Of a stretch of 64,000 bases of DNA, positions 44,320-54,200 are shown piece by piece. How positions within the stretch are numbered: the first letter of the stretch is position 1; each line of letters begins with the position of its first letter. Both the position numbers and the translations under genes were made by a program. Location of the stretch: the NCBI GenBank assembly GCA_904066235.2, contig CAJFCV020000005.1, positions 10,845,501-10,909,500 on the forward strand. Direction: 5' to 3'. The notes under the pieces are model-generated. The model was not told the DNA's origin, ran no database searches, and saw nothing but the letters and a program-made list of their open reading frames with translations. Origin of the DNA: Bursaphelenchus xylophilus. Its lineage: Eukaryota; Nematoda; Chromadorea; Rhabditida; Aphelenchoididae.

Positions 44320-44735
44320 GCAAGAAAGGGAAAAGTTCCTTGTTCTGGCCACAATTTATAACCTTGCGGAAACTGATCAGAATTAGTCCAAATTTGGCTT
44401 GCAGACCCAATTTATCGTTGTCAAGGCCCGGACAGTGGTTTAGTTAGTGAGTTAGCTTCGTTTTTACGTACCCCCTTACCCATCAAAACCGGCTGCAGCC
44501 TGCGATTTTACACTCTATACAATGTTCCGGAACTATATAAACTTATTGCCTCCGTATAGTAGAACTATGTGAGGCGTCATGGCCTTCGTAGGTACCCTTA
44601 AAACTATATAGCTACTATAATAATTCTGCGCCAACTAGGTCGAAGCCTTTTTTCCTAACTCTAGTTCCCAAGCTTGGGCGCAGTTCGCAGAGTACCTTTG
44701 TTGCGGCCAGAATAAGGAACTTTTTCCTGCAAGAA
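44320..44735. mobile_element. Inverted-repeat element, unnamed family
   Basis: GGAAAAGTTCCTTGTTCTGG at the left mirrors CCAGAATAAGGAACTTTTTCC at the right, with GCAAG outside both. The 340-bp interior includes TATAGTAGAACTATGTG and a CAGTGGTTTAGTTAGTGAG stretch. Confidence 0.65.
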
Positions 44736-44954
44736 AATATGCCCTCCCTTACAGAGTTATGCAATAAACTCACAAGTCGAATGGTCTGACATTGGTTCCG
44801 CCGGCGCTTGGCTATTGTGTACCTTCGCTTGCGATTTGGTTTTGCCATGAACCCAACCGAACTTCACCCCACGGTTGTTTGAAATGGAAAATTGAATTGT
44901 CAGCGCTGTATGTTCAATTGATTAAAAAAACTGACTCTTTTTGCAATTTTTGGC

Positions 44955-45067
44955 ATACTCTTTTCACCTGGAATGGGAGGTACTTTGCTACGTTTTTTGA
45001 TGCATCCCTGATCCAAAATTGTATAATATAATACGCTTTTCCCCACTGGATCAGGTCCGCCACTGAA
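44955..45067. repeat. F3 right half
   Basis: GGAATGGGAGGTACTTTGC ... TTGATGCATCCCTGATCCAA ... CCACTGGATCAGGTCCGCCACTG is a lone right arm. Confidence 0.75.
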
Positions 45068-45240
45068 CAAAGTATTTTCTTTCTGAACCCTCTCCGCATT
45101 TTGTGTGCTCTGTCGGCCGCAAAGATCGTTGAATATCTCGGATACCCCTGCAAAACGCAAGCTAAAATTTTTAGGAATTGACATGTGGTCTATTATAGAA
45201 ATTGCTTCAAAATCAAACGAAAATCGAGCGTCGCGGCTGG
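45068..45240. repeat. F6 fragment
   Basis: TCTGAACCCTCTCCGCATTT, TATCTCGGATACCCCTGC and CGAGCGTCGCGGCTGGAG match the right part of F6. Confidence 0.65.
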
Positions 45241-45262
45241 AGCATTGTGAATTCAAAAACTA

Positions 45263-45408
45263 TCAGTCTGTCGGGAAAATAATGAGTACACTGTCGCTGC
45301 GCCATTCGCGTGGCTGAAGTGAAAAGCAATTTGATTTTTCCACAGCACATTTCATTTTCTCGGCGGCGATAACTTAGCAGAGTGCTCATTATTTTCCCGA
45401 CAGACTGA
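45263..45408. mobile_element. F1 MITE just downstream of the bHLH gene
   Basis: Perfect TCAGTCTGTCGGGAAAATAA ends, ATGAGTA subtype, about 35 bp beyond the bHLH poly(A) signal. Confidence 0.9.
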
Positions 45409-45439
45409 TGACAGGACGAAAACAATTAATTTTTATCAA

Positions 45440-45449
45440 TTTATTTATT
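45440..45449 (-). terminator. Two overlapping poly(A) signals, one overlapping the bHLH stop codon
   Basis: The minus strand reads GAATAAATAAAT: the TAA stop (45445-45447) is part of the first AATAAA, and a second follows at once. The 3' UTR must be only tens of bases. Confidence 0.7.
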
Positions 45450-46947
45450 CATTATTACAAATATTCTGTTGAGACAATGAATTTTGCAGCATATTTTGAA
45501 GAAGCAACAAGTTGAGCTGCTCTTGACTTGTTGTTGGCTGAGGTATCGTCTGAAATGTAAGAGCAGGGCCGCTCATCATATTCTGAAGAGCCATTTGCTG
45601 CTGCAAAGCTTGGAACTGATAAAGCAGCGGGAAATTTGGCTGGACCATCAGTTGAGGTGGCAAAATCGGAAAGAAATTGGGTTGAGTCATCAAATTCATG
45701 GGCTGGAATGGGTCGATTGGCATGTTGAATGGGGGAATTGGAAGATTTGGGGGTTCTTCTGTTGCTGAGAAAATTTGTGAAGCTTGTAGAACGCTTTCAT
45801 CGCCAGCTGAGCTCGAAATGGCAGTGTCGTTGGAGCCGGATGATGTTGTAGTAGGAGTGTTGTTGATTTCAGAGAATTCAGCGGTGTTTTTTGGACTAAT
45901 CTCCGGTTGATATTGCTGATATCCCAATTCAGACTCTAATTCGGCATTTTCTGAAAAAAAAATTTTTTGAATTTTGAAAAAATTTCAATTTTTTTTTAAG
46001 CATAGTAATAAAAAATCCTTACCTTTTTTGACCTTTTCAATTTCGTCCTTGGTGTTCATATACAGCTCGGTGAATGCCTCCAAAATCATGGCCGGTTCCA
46101 GCTTTTTCCCGTCATTCTTCCCATTCGATTTGCTGATCACCAAGTTCTTCATCGCATTCAGCTCTCTGTTCATGGAGTCGCGACGACGATGCTCTCTGAT
46201 CTTCTTCTGGGAGAACTGAAAAATGAAATTTACGTTTTGAATAGCGAAAAAAGTAACATTTTATGTGGTATCTTTGCTAGTATTGTGTGCAAAAATTTTA
46301 TTTTTTTTTGTGGAAACATCATCTTTTACGGTAAAAAAAGCTATGTAAACATACTCATGAAAAATTTGGCAAAAAACTTTTTTTTTCTTTTTTGCCAACT
46401 TTCGACCGAAAAAAAAACTTGAAGCGCTTCGTCTGTTAGCACAGTAAGAAAATTTACTTGACCATTTTGCACGTACAGACGTATAGCAAACTTTGCTGAC
46501 CGAACTCTCAGCCTGTCGGGAAAATAATGCTTTTTGATGCGACGTATTCCTCATTATTTTCCCGACAGACTGATAAAAAGACTGAATTTAAAGCGGACCT
46601 GATCCAGTGGCAAAAAACGTACCATTTTGCATCCGGGAAGTATCAAAAATGTGGCAAAATGCTTTCCCCTCCAAGTGAAAAAAACTCCGATTTCAAAAGC
46701 GCACCCGCTCTTTTTGTGAGGAAAAAAGGCGCTCCCTTCAAGACGAAGTTTTTTCACTAGGAGACGGAAGCATTTTGCCACATTTTTGATGCTTCTCGGA
46801 TGCAGAAAGGTACGTTTTTTGCCACTAGGGTCCTTCATTGTACTATGTAGATATGCGGCAAAAACTCTATGCAATTTTGGAATAGCGCAAAAAAATATAT
46901 GAAATCCTTACCTTATCAGACGGATATCGAGTTTTTGGCGAGTTCAT
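45445..46947 (-). CDS. bHLH transcription factor, HES/HEY or REF-1-like
   Basis: Exons 46912-46947, 46023-46215 and 45445-45950 (transcript order) give 244 residues. The basic region is residues 16-28, KKIREHRRRDSMN, with E20 and R22-R24 in the DNA-contact positions and the RRRD pattern of HES/HEY factors, but no HES-type proline. Helix 1 is about 28-38 (NRELNAMKNLV), the loop about 39-49, and helix 2 about 50-66 (KLEPAMILEAFTELYMN). The remaining two thirds is low-complexity: a Ser/Thr/Asn patch, a Pro/Phe/Met stretch, then Gln/Leu/Asn-rich helices ending QQNICNNE. No WRPW-type tail and no Orange domain were recognised. An AG acceptor (TTTCAG) lies about 36 bases above the ATG. It would act in the nucleus on E-box or N-box sites, probably as a repressor; that is family inference. 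Confidence 0.85.
46240..46400. repeat. F6 fragment in bHLH intron 1
   Basis: TTTTTTTGTGGAAACATCAT, TTACGGTAAAAAAAGCTATG and CCAACTTTCGACCGAAAAA match the F6 middle. Confidence 0.6.
46508..46572. mobile_element. Minimal 65-bp F1 MITE in bHLH intron 1
   Basis: TCAGCCTGTCGGGAAAATAA and TTATTTTCCCGACAGACTGA enclose only about 25 bp. It is the shortest complete F1 copy here. Confidence 0.9.
46595..46840. mobile_element. F3 MITE in bHLH intron 1
   Basis: GACCTGATCCAGTGGCAAAA and TTTTGCCACTAGGGTC are inverted; TTTTGCATCCGGGAAGTATC is answered by GATGCTTCTCGGATGCAGAA. Confidence 0.85.
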
Positions 46948-47109
46948 GACCGGCAATATGTGGCAGATTGAAAATGTGGTGTCTGAAAATCGAAATTTTA
47001 AAAAACATCTTTTAAAAAAATCTCGAGCTGCAAAAAGGGCGATTTAAAAGTGAGCCGTACTCAAACTTTAAGAGTCAAAAAAAGCACAACCGGAAGACAT
47101 TTCAACACT

Positions 47110-47115
47110 CACGTG
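47110..47115. promoter_or_regulatory. CACGTG E-box upstream of the bHLH gene
   Basis: CACGTG lies about 165 bp above the bHLH start. A 9-bp inverted repeat, TTTTCTGCG/CGCAGAAAA at 47149-47171, is next to it. CACGTG is a site class bound by bHLH repressors, so autoregulation is possible but unproven. Confidence 0.35.
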
Positions 47116-47259
47116 AATGAAGCATATCCCTGCCACAGGGAATCATGATTTTCTGCGTATACCGCAGAAAATTACGTTTTCCTTTGTTACGCAATCATCA
47201 ATCAAACGAAATCAAGGATTGCGCAATTGGTAGGACACGACAGAAATTTTTGACAGAGG

Positions 47260-47470
47260 AAGTACCCGAAGTCAAACTTTGAGATTTTAATGAAACTTGA
47301 CAGAAATTTAGAATAGTTTTTTTGAGTGGCATAAACGGAACTCCTAGTTCACGTCTTGCAGAAACAACCGAGATTTTTAGCTCAAAAATTGGCAACAAGT
47401 TGAAACTTTTTTGCGAACCTTGGCGTGAAAAGTTTCATGCTTATTTCTACAGTAGTGTAAAAAAAGTTTA
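47260..47470. repeat. F6 left half
   Basis: GAGGAAGTACCCGAAGTC, AACTTGACAGAAATTTAGAATA, ACAACCGAGATTTTTAGC and AAAAGTTTCATGCTTATTTC follow the F6 order; the right half recurs at 47820-48060 after an F3 copy. Confidence 0.7.
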
Positions 47471-47572
47471 ATGGGCCCTATACTGAAAAATTCAATGACG
47501 CATAAAGATTGGTCAGATCTTGAGAACTACCACGAATTATTCATGTTTCATATATATACGTACAGTGAGGGA

Positions 47573-47803
47573 CCTGATCCAATGGAAAAGGGGACCTGAT
47601 CCAATGGCAAAAAACGTCTCCTTTTGCATCCCGGAAGGAACCTAAATGACTCCAAACCCCTTCTCTAAGCTAAAAAAACTCCGCTTTGAAAAGCGCGCCT
47701 TTCCTTTAAGGCGGGCTCTTCAAAGCGGGGTTTTGGAGACATTTTGGTCCCTTCCGGGATGCAAAATGAGACGTTTTTTGCCATTGGATCCGGTCCCTCA
47801 CTG
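47573..47803. mobile_element. F3 MITE with TA target, inside an F6 element
   Basis: CAGTGAGGGACCTGATCCAA mirrors GGATCCGGTCCCTCACTG, and TA flanks both ends. GGGACCTGATCCAATGG is duplicated at the left end. It lies between the two halves of an F6 copy (47260-47470 and 47820-48060). Confidence 0.88.
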
Positions 47804-47819
47804 TACTGTATAGGGCAAT

Positions 47820-48060
47820 GTTCCAGCGAAAAATCAATTTTTTCCGCGCGAACTTGACAAAGGTATTGCCAAAAATTCTATTTCTCCGTGGCCGCTCTCC
47901 GCGTCTTGCGTACTCTCTCGATGACAAAGATCGTTCAATATCATGGCGGCGCCGGAAAAGCGCAAGCTAAAACTTTCGGGAATTGATATTTGGTTCATGC
48001 CCGAGGTGTGTGCAAAATTTAAAGAAAATCTGATCGGCCGAACTTGGGGTACTTCCCCTG
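47820..48060. repeat. F6 right half
   Basis: GCGAAAAATCAATTTTTTCC, TCTCCGCGTCTTGCGTACTC, AAAGCGCAAGCTAAAACTTT and CTTGGGGTACTTCCCCTGTA follow the F6 order. Confidence 0.7.
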
Positions 48061-48296
48061 TAAGTTGGGAACAAAGTTGGATCGAAGTTTTTTCTCTTGC
48101 AATCAGATGGGCGAGGCTCGACGAAACCACATTATTTTCCCGACAAACTGATGTTAGTGGGCGCAAAAAGTCATCAGAATTTCATGCAGGGCAGCAGAAG
48201 AATTCCAACGACTTTTTGCGCAGTCTGAGCTGCTATTAAAGCAAAAAATCAAAAAAAATCTGGTGAAAAAAGCCAAAATTGAAGAATCTAATAAAT

Positions 48297-51200
48297 TTAT
48301 TCATCTGGGACAGGCTGTGGACTTTTTTCCGGGACATTAGGACTCCCATCGGGCTGATCGTCCTCCTTCTTCTCCTCCGCTTCCTCCTTCTTTTCCTCCG
48401 GCCTTTTCGCATCCGATTTTTTCTCCTCTGCTTTCGGAGATTCCTCCTTCTTTTCTTCCTTCTTTTCCTCCTCCTTTTTCCACCTTCTTTTTTACGCTCT
48501 TCTTTTTCAATTTGCTGTCCTTCAATTCCTCGCTTCCCTTGCTCTTCCTCTTTTGGCCTTTGACGGCTGTTTCTGCCTTCTTTTCATCTTTTACTTCCAC
48601 TTTCTCCTCCTTTTCCTCAATCTTGACAACTTTTTGTGGGCCCGCTTCCTTTGGCGCTTCTTTTGGTTGCTGAGGGGACGTTCCGGTCTGACAAGGAAAG
48701 TACTTTTATGGGGGCTCCTACTTTTTGACGGGACATATCTCAAAAAATCAGAAAAAATGTGCTGATCAAGGATATATAAATCCTAGCTGCCCATTTTGGG
48801 TTTTTTGGCATGTTTTGGCCGTCGAAAGTTTTGAAATTCGCAAGAGGAAAGAATAAAAGACGATTTGAAAGGCAGGGGAACCGATGAGTGAGTGGCGCAG
48901 TTGGTTGCGCAGAAGACTGGGGTTTGTGCGGAGGGGGGTTCGAGTTCCCTTTTGTGATTTTTTTTTATTTTTTGTTTTTTTGCTGTAAAATACAAAATAA
49001 AGTTAAAAAACAATGATAGAGGCTTTTCATTTCCCGTTGGCTATTAATTAGAAGTCAAAAACGCGACTTAAAAACATAAACGAAGCCAAAAAATCACGGA
49101 AGGGTGTCAAGAAACACTCATTTCCCTGTGACGTGCAGTCATAAAATGTCCGAATTTTCGCCGCAAAATGTTGTGTCCATATTGTTGGACAAATATGGTG
49201 TTGGGGACGCTAAAGCCGCTACCAGAGAAGAACAGGAGATGGCGGATCGGTTTGTGTATTGTATTGAACAATGTAAGAATGGGATGACGTTAGAAGTAGG
49301 GGATGACGTTAAGTCGCGTTTTTGACTTCTAATTAATAGCCAACGGGAAATGAAAAGCCTCTATCATTGTTTTTTAACTTTATTTTCTATTTTACAGCAA
49401 AAAAACAAAAAATAAAAAAAAATCACAAAAGGGAACTCGAACCCCCCTCCGCACAACCCCAGTCTTCTGCGCAACCAACTGCGCCACTCACTCATCGGTT
49501 TTCCTGCCTTTCAAATCGTCTTTTATTCTTTCCTCTTGCGAATATTTCAAAACTTTCGACGGCCAAAACATGCCAAAAAACCCAAAATGGGCAGCTAGGA
49601 TTTATATATCTTTGATCAGCACATTTTTTCTGATTTTTTGAGGTATGTCCCGTCAAAAAGTAGGAGCCCCCATAAAAGTACTTTCCTTGTGAAAAAAATT
49701 CAGCAAATTTGATCTTTATTTTGACTAAAAATCAAAATAAAAACGCTTCAAGGCTCAAAATGTCAAAAAACTAAAAATAAAAAAATCAAAGCTCGGGCGC
49801 AGTTCGGGTAAATTCGAAAAAAAATTTGATGTGTTGGTAACACCTGCCTTAAATTTATGATTTTTGATCGAGAAACAACAAAAAAAATATTTTAAAAAGT
49901 TCCAAGCTGCGCCCGGGCTTTCAAAAAAAATTCAATTTAAGGCTCGGGCGCAGCTTGTAAATAATTTTTAAAAAAGTTAAAAGTTTAATTAACAACGTAT
50001 GCTATCCCGAATCTTAAACCGTAAACAAAAAACAAAAAAAGTATTTTTTTTTAATTTCCCAAGCTGCGCCCGGGCTTCAAACAAAATTCATATTTAAAGC
50101 TCGGGCGCAACTTGGAAATATTTTTTTAAAAAAGGTTAAAAGTTTAATTAGCAACGTAAGTTAGCCCGAATCTAAAATCGTTAAAAAACAAAAAAAAACA
50201 TTTTTCAAAATTTCCCAAGCTGCGCCCGAGCTTTAACGAACTGAATTTAAGTTATTAGCATTTCCGATTTTTTTACAATTTTCATCTAATATTTTTTTAG
50301 AAAATGAATGAAAAATTAAAAATAAAATCCAAATTGTGGACCATGGGCGCAGGTCGCGAAAATTGGAAAATAAAATTAAATAGCCACCCTAATATTACGG
50401 TTTTCCCCCCTTTCCCAGCATTTTTTTTAAAACAAAAAAATCAAAAATAAAACAACCGTCTCTACATGCTCACCTTCGTCTTTGTTTTGGTCTTCTTCTC
50501 CTTGGCCGAGCCCCAATCCGAAGCCACGTCTGCCATGGTCGGGTATTCCCCCGGATTCGCCCTCACATTTCTGGTCTTCCCGGCCTAAAATTTCCACAAA
50601 AATTTTAGATAAAAATTCATATTCATACCACGACTTTCCTCGGCTTCAATTCAGCGGCTTCTCTTCGGATTTCGGCCGTCTTCTCGCCCGTGTTATTCTC
50701 TTCCTGGTTTTGATCGTCAATGGACGGGATAGCGTCTATATTCGTCTTGTTGCCGTCATTGCTCTCGGTGGATTTTACCGTCTTTATGTCGTTTTCGAAC
50801 GACTTTCCGCCGTCCTTCATTTTTATCGGTTCTCTGAAAAAACAAAAAAAAATATTTACTATATACAGGGTGACAAATAAAAAATGCAACTTTTTTTCAT
50901 GGGTCCTGCCGCGAAAACTTTTAGGTTTAGGAAAATATTGTTCATACCATTAAATTCTCCATGTTTTTTTGTCCTAGCCTCTCAATTTTCATACCCATAT
51001 CGGTTAATAAACATGTTTGTTTCGAGTCTCAAACAGAGGGACCCCGATTTTAAACCTGTCACGGAAAGAAAAAGGACAGTAAAAGATTGCTAAATTGGTC
51101 GGTGTAGGAAAACCTGCCATACGAAAAGCCATCAAACGACTCAACGAGCTTGGCCATGGTGGTAAGTGTCCAGGAATTAGAAGGAAGCGCATCTTGAAGA

Positions 51201-54200
51201 CTTCTGCCAACCTTGAGATCATCAGAAAGCGAGTGAAGCAAAATCTGGTGGTGTCCATGAAGAAAATTGCCCGGCAGACCGGCATCAAGGAAACAACGGA
51301 TCGACGAATGGTGATCAATGTACCGTAGAGCGAGTCTTACAAGCTCCAAAAAGCGTAGCGCCTCACGGAACACTGCAAGCAAGTACGGCTCAAAAAATGT
51401 TGAAAACTCAACCGTCGCGCCGCAGCTCAGCGATGAGAGAAGGTCCTGTTCGCGGATGAGAAATATTTCAACATCGTGCAGGCCTACAACCACCAGAATT
51501 GCAGGAGTTGGACTGTTGAGAGTCAAAAACCATCCGCCATTTTTGAACCCAGTAAAAATCCGACCTCTCATGGCCTGGGGCAAAGTCTTGCGCCAGCGGC
51601 GTGATATCCTTGGTTTTCCTTGGTTTTCTTGGATAAAGGGGTCAGAACCAAACCGACAAGTCTACCAGCGACATTTTGTACACCATCGTGATTCCGTGGG
51701 CTCAGTAGCACTTTGGCGGTTCAAAACAGACACCGTAGCAGGATTCCGCCATCATCCATAAAGCAAAAAAGACGCAAGGCCAGGAAAGGACCTGTTTTCC
51801 CGATTTTATGTGGTCTGCAAAATGACCGCCTACTCGCTGGATCTGAATCCGGTGGATTATGTTTTTTGTTTAGTTAGAAGTCAGGACCTCTAGTTCACGC
51901 CAAAAAAGTTTGGAGTCGCTAATTGATCGTTACTGTAAGAACGGGACCGATTTCCCCAAAAAAAGCTTCGGCGAATCGGCCAAAATTTAAAGTCACGTTT
52001 TGAGCTCTATCTCGGGGCGAAGAACAGCCACCTTAAAACTGGCCGAGCATACTATTAACAATGCTCTATGTTACTGATATTCACCGTTACTTTGGTTAAG
52101 TTTGGTGTTTTAGACAAAATATGGCCATAAATATGAGTTGCATTTTTTCTTTGTCACCCTGTAAAATGCCAAGAAATAAAGAAATAAATAAAAAAATGTT
52201 ACAAAACCTGGAATTTGAAGGGCCAATTTAACCTACGCAGCATTTTTGGCACAAGAGGAGTTTTTTGTGCACGATGCGGGGCGCGACTAGAGGTGGCAAT
52301 CGGGCCGGGCCGGGCCGATTTCTGCGGCCCGGCCCGCCGGCCGAAGTGACCAGGCCGGCCCTGGGCTTTTTCAAATTTGCTTAGGCCCGGCCCGGCCCGG
52401 TGAAAACCCAGGCCGGCCCGGCCCGGCCCTGTTTGGCCCGCTAATACAAAAAGGTTGGATGAAAGTCTTTGCATTTTCTATTGGAAGTTTTTATGCTTTC
52501 CAGAAGGTTTATAAGTGTGTATAAGTAAAATTAAAACGTCTGGTCGGATGACTAGGACAGCCGAGCAGGGACCTAAAACCTAGCCAAAAAGTTTGATTGT
52601 GTCGATTTTAGGAAGTTAGCTATGTAAAAATATGGACGTTATAAGGCAACATGTTTAATCAAAAACGTCTTAAACACTTTCGTTTACATCAAGTCATCAA
52701 ATTACAGTGAAATGTTTAAGTTTATCATCAAAAATTCGAAGATTTTCGCCCGACCCTTGCATATTTAGATGGCATTTTACATATACGTAATCAGGGATTT
52801 TAAGGAATTTTAAAAGGTAGTAAAACAGCATATAGGTCAAAAAGGTTTAATTTAATATCCATCCATCAATTCTGCAAAGCATTTGTGCTTTATTTTGCTA
52901 GTTTAATATGTATAAAAAATTTTTACTTTTCCACCTTCCGAGCCGGGCTGGGCCGAAAGTCGCGGCCCAGCCCGATTGCCACCTCTAGGCGCGACAAAAA
53001 AAGCAGATTCCAGGGGCAAAAAAATTTTTTCCGCCGCACAGTGCAACCCAAAAAAAGATGAAATGCACAGTGCAATGCAAGGCAATTCCCTCCGTGTGCA
53101 CAGTGCATTTTGAATTTTCTCCCCCCACTTGTCGCAAACGCACAGTGCATTTGCTCTTTTCGCACAGTGCAACGCTCACAAAAGGCCGCTTGCACTGTGC
53201 AAATTTTTGACAAGGAAAGTACTTCTATGGGGTATGGAGTTACAGGTCGAGTCATATACATATTACGCTTTTTCAAAAGTGCAGACACATTTTGTCGTGG
53301 GCCGCACCGTGCACAAACCTCCGTTTTGCGGGGTGCATTTGACCTTTTGCACTGTGCAATCGGATATCGCTGCGACTCAAGCTTTTCTCAACTGAGTCGC
53401 CGCGAATTTTGGGCGTGCAAAAAGAAATTGCACAGTGCGAAATGTTTCGTAAACGACCGCGTCGCGCAACATGCACGGTGCGGTTGCAAAAAAGGTGTGT
53501 CTGCACTTTTGAAAAAGCGTAATATCAAAAAATTCGCAAAATTTTTCTGATTCAAAATATGTAAAAATTAGCTGCCTAATTTAGGTTTGTACAGGGTGAT
53601 TCAAAAAAAATGGACAAATTTTGAAGTCGGTTTATCCCACCACGAATACCGCAGTCGGTGGAAAGAAAAATAGTTTTATAATTGTCAACGATCCTGCTTC
53701 ATGACACCCGTTTCAATTTTTGAAATATTTTTGCTGAACGGCGTGTACGAGGCAAAATACTAGGTCAGCCCATATTCTGACCACATTTTCCAAGAATTTT
53801 GTAGGTCCAAAAAACTTTAACGGCCTGAATTCTTACAGCCAGCTAAAAACTGCGTGTTGAATGTTTATTACGATACTAAGGGGAATCTAGAGAAGGGAAA
53901 ACGCTGGTATTATTATATTAATAACGCTCCAGCAATTCCCAACGTGATCCATAAGAGACCCATCCACATAGTTCTGGATTTTTGGGATGATCGGGATTCA
54001 AAACTTAGCAGGGCGGCCTGGCTTGTGCTAATAACGGCGAAAAGTGATTCCTGTAAGACATCTAACATTGCTTTACATGGGTCAGCAGTTGATTTGATTG
54101 TAGCTTGCATTAGCCATGTACTGTGCTTATAAAAGTTTAGCCGGCTATACCCAGAGACGCTGATATTTTTTGACCAGAAAAATTTTACTTTTTTGTTGGC

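Larger units (their letters stand above)
48692..49689. mobile_element. F4 element D: 1-kb near-perfect palindrome with two tRNA-like arms and a small ORF
   Basis: CAAGGAAAGTACTTTTATGG and its mirror are the ends, and TGA is duplicated outside both. Inverted arms run about 370 bp each; an inner inverted repeat (CCCGTTGGCTATTAATTAGA) adjoins a unique centre of about 240 bp. Both arms carry the same tRNA-like sequence. It lies in intron 5 of the Lys/Glu-rich gene, and its end supplies the pyrimidine tract of the next acceptor. Confidence 0.88.

Noticed and set aside
44615..44848. 77-codon minus frame as the missing 5' exon of the orphan His-rich exon
   Set aside because: No donor in a compatible phase, and the stretch overlaps an inverted-repeat element.
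51318..51761. 147-codon plus frame within the F5 element
   Set aside because: It mixes frames of the broken transposase and carries the catalytic block only in part; annotated as pseudogene instead.
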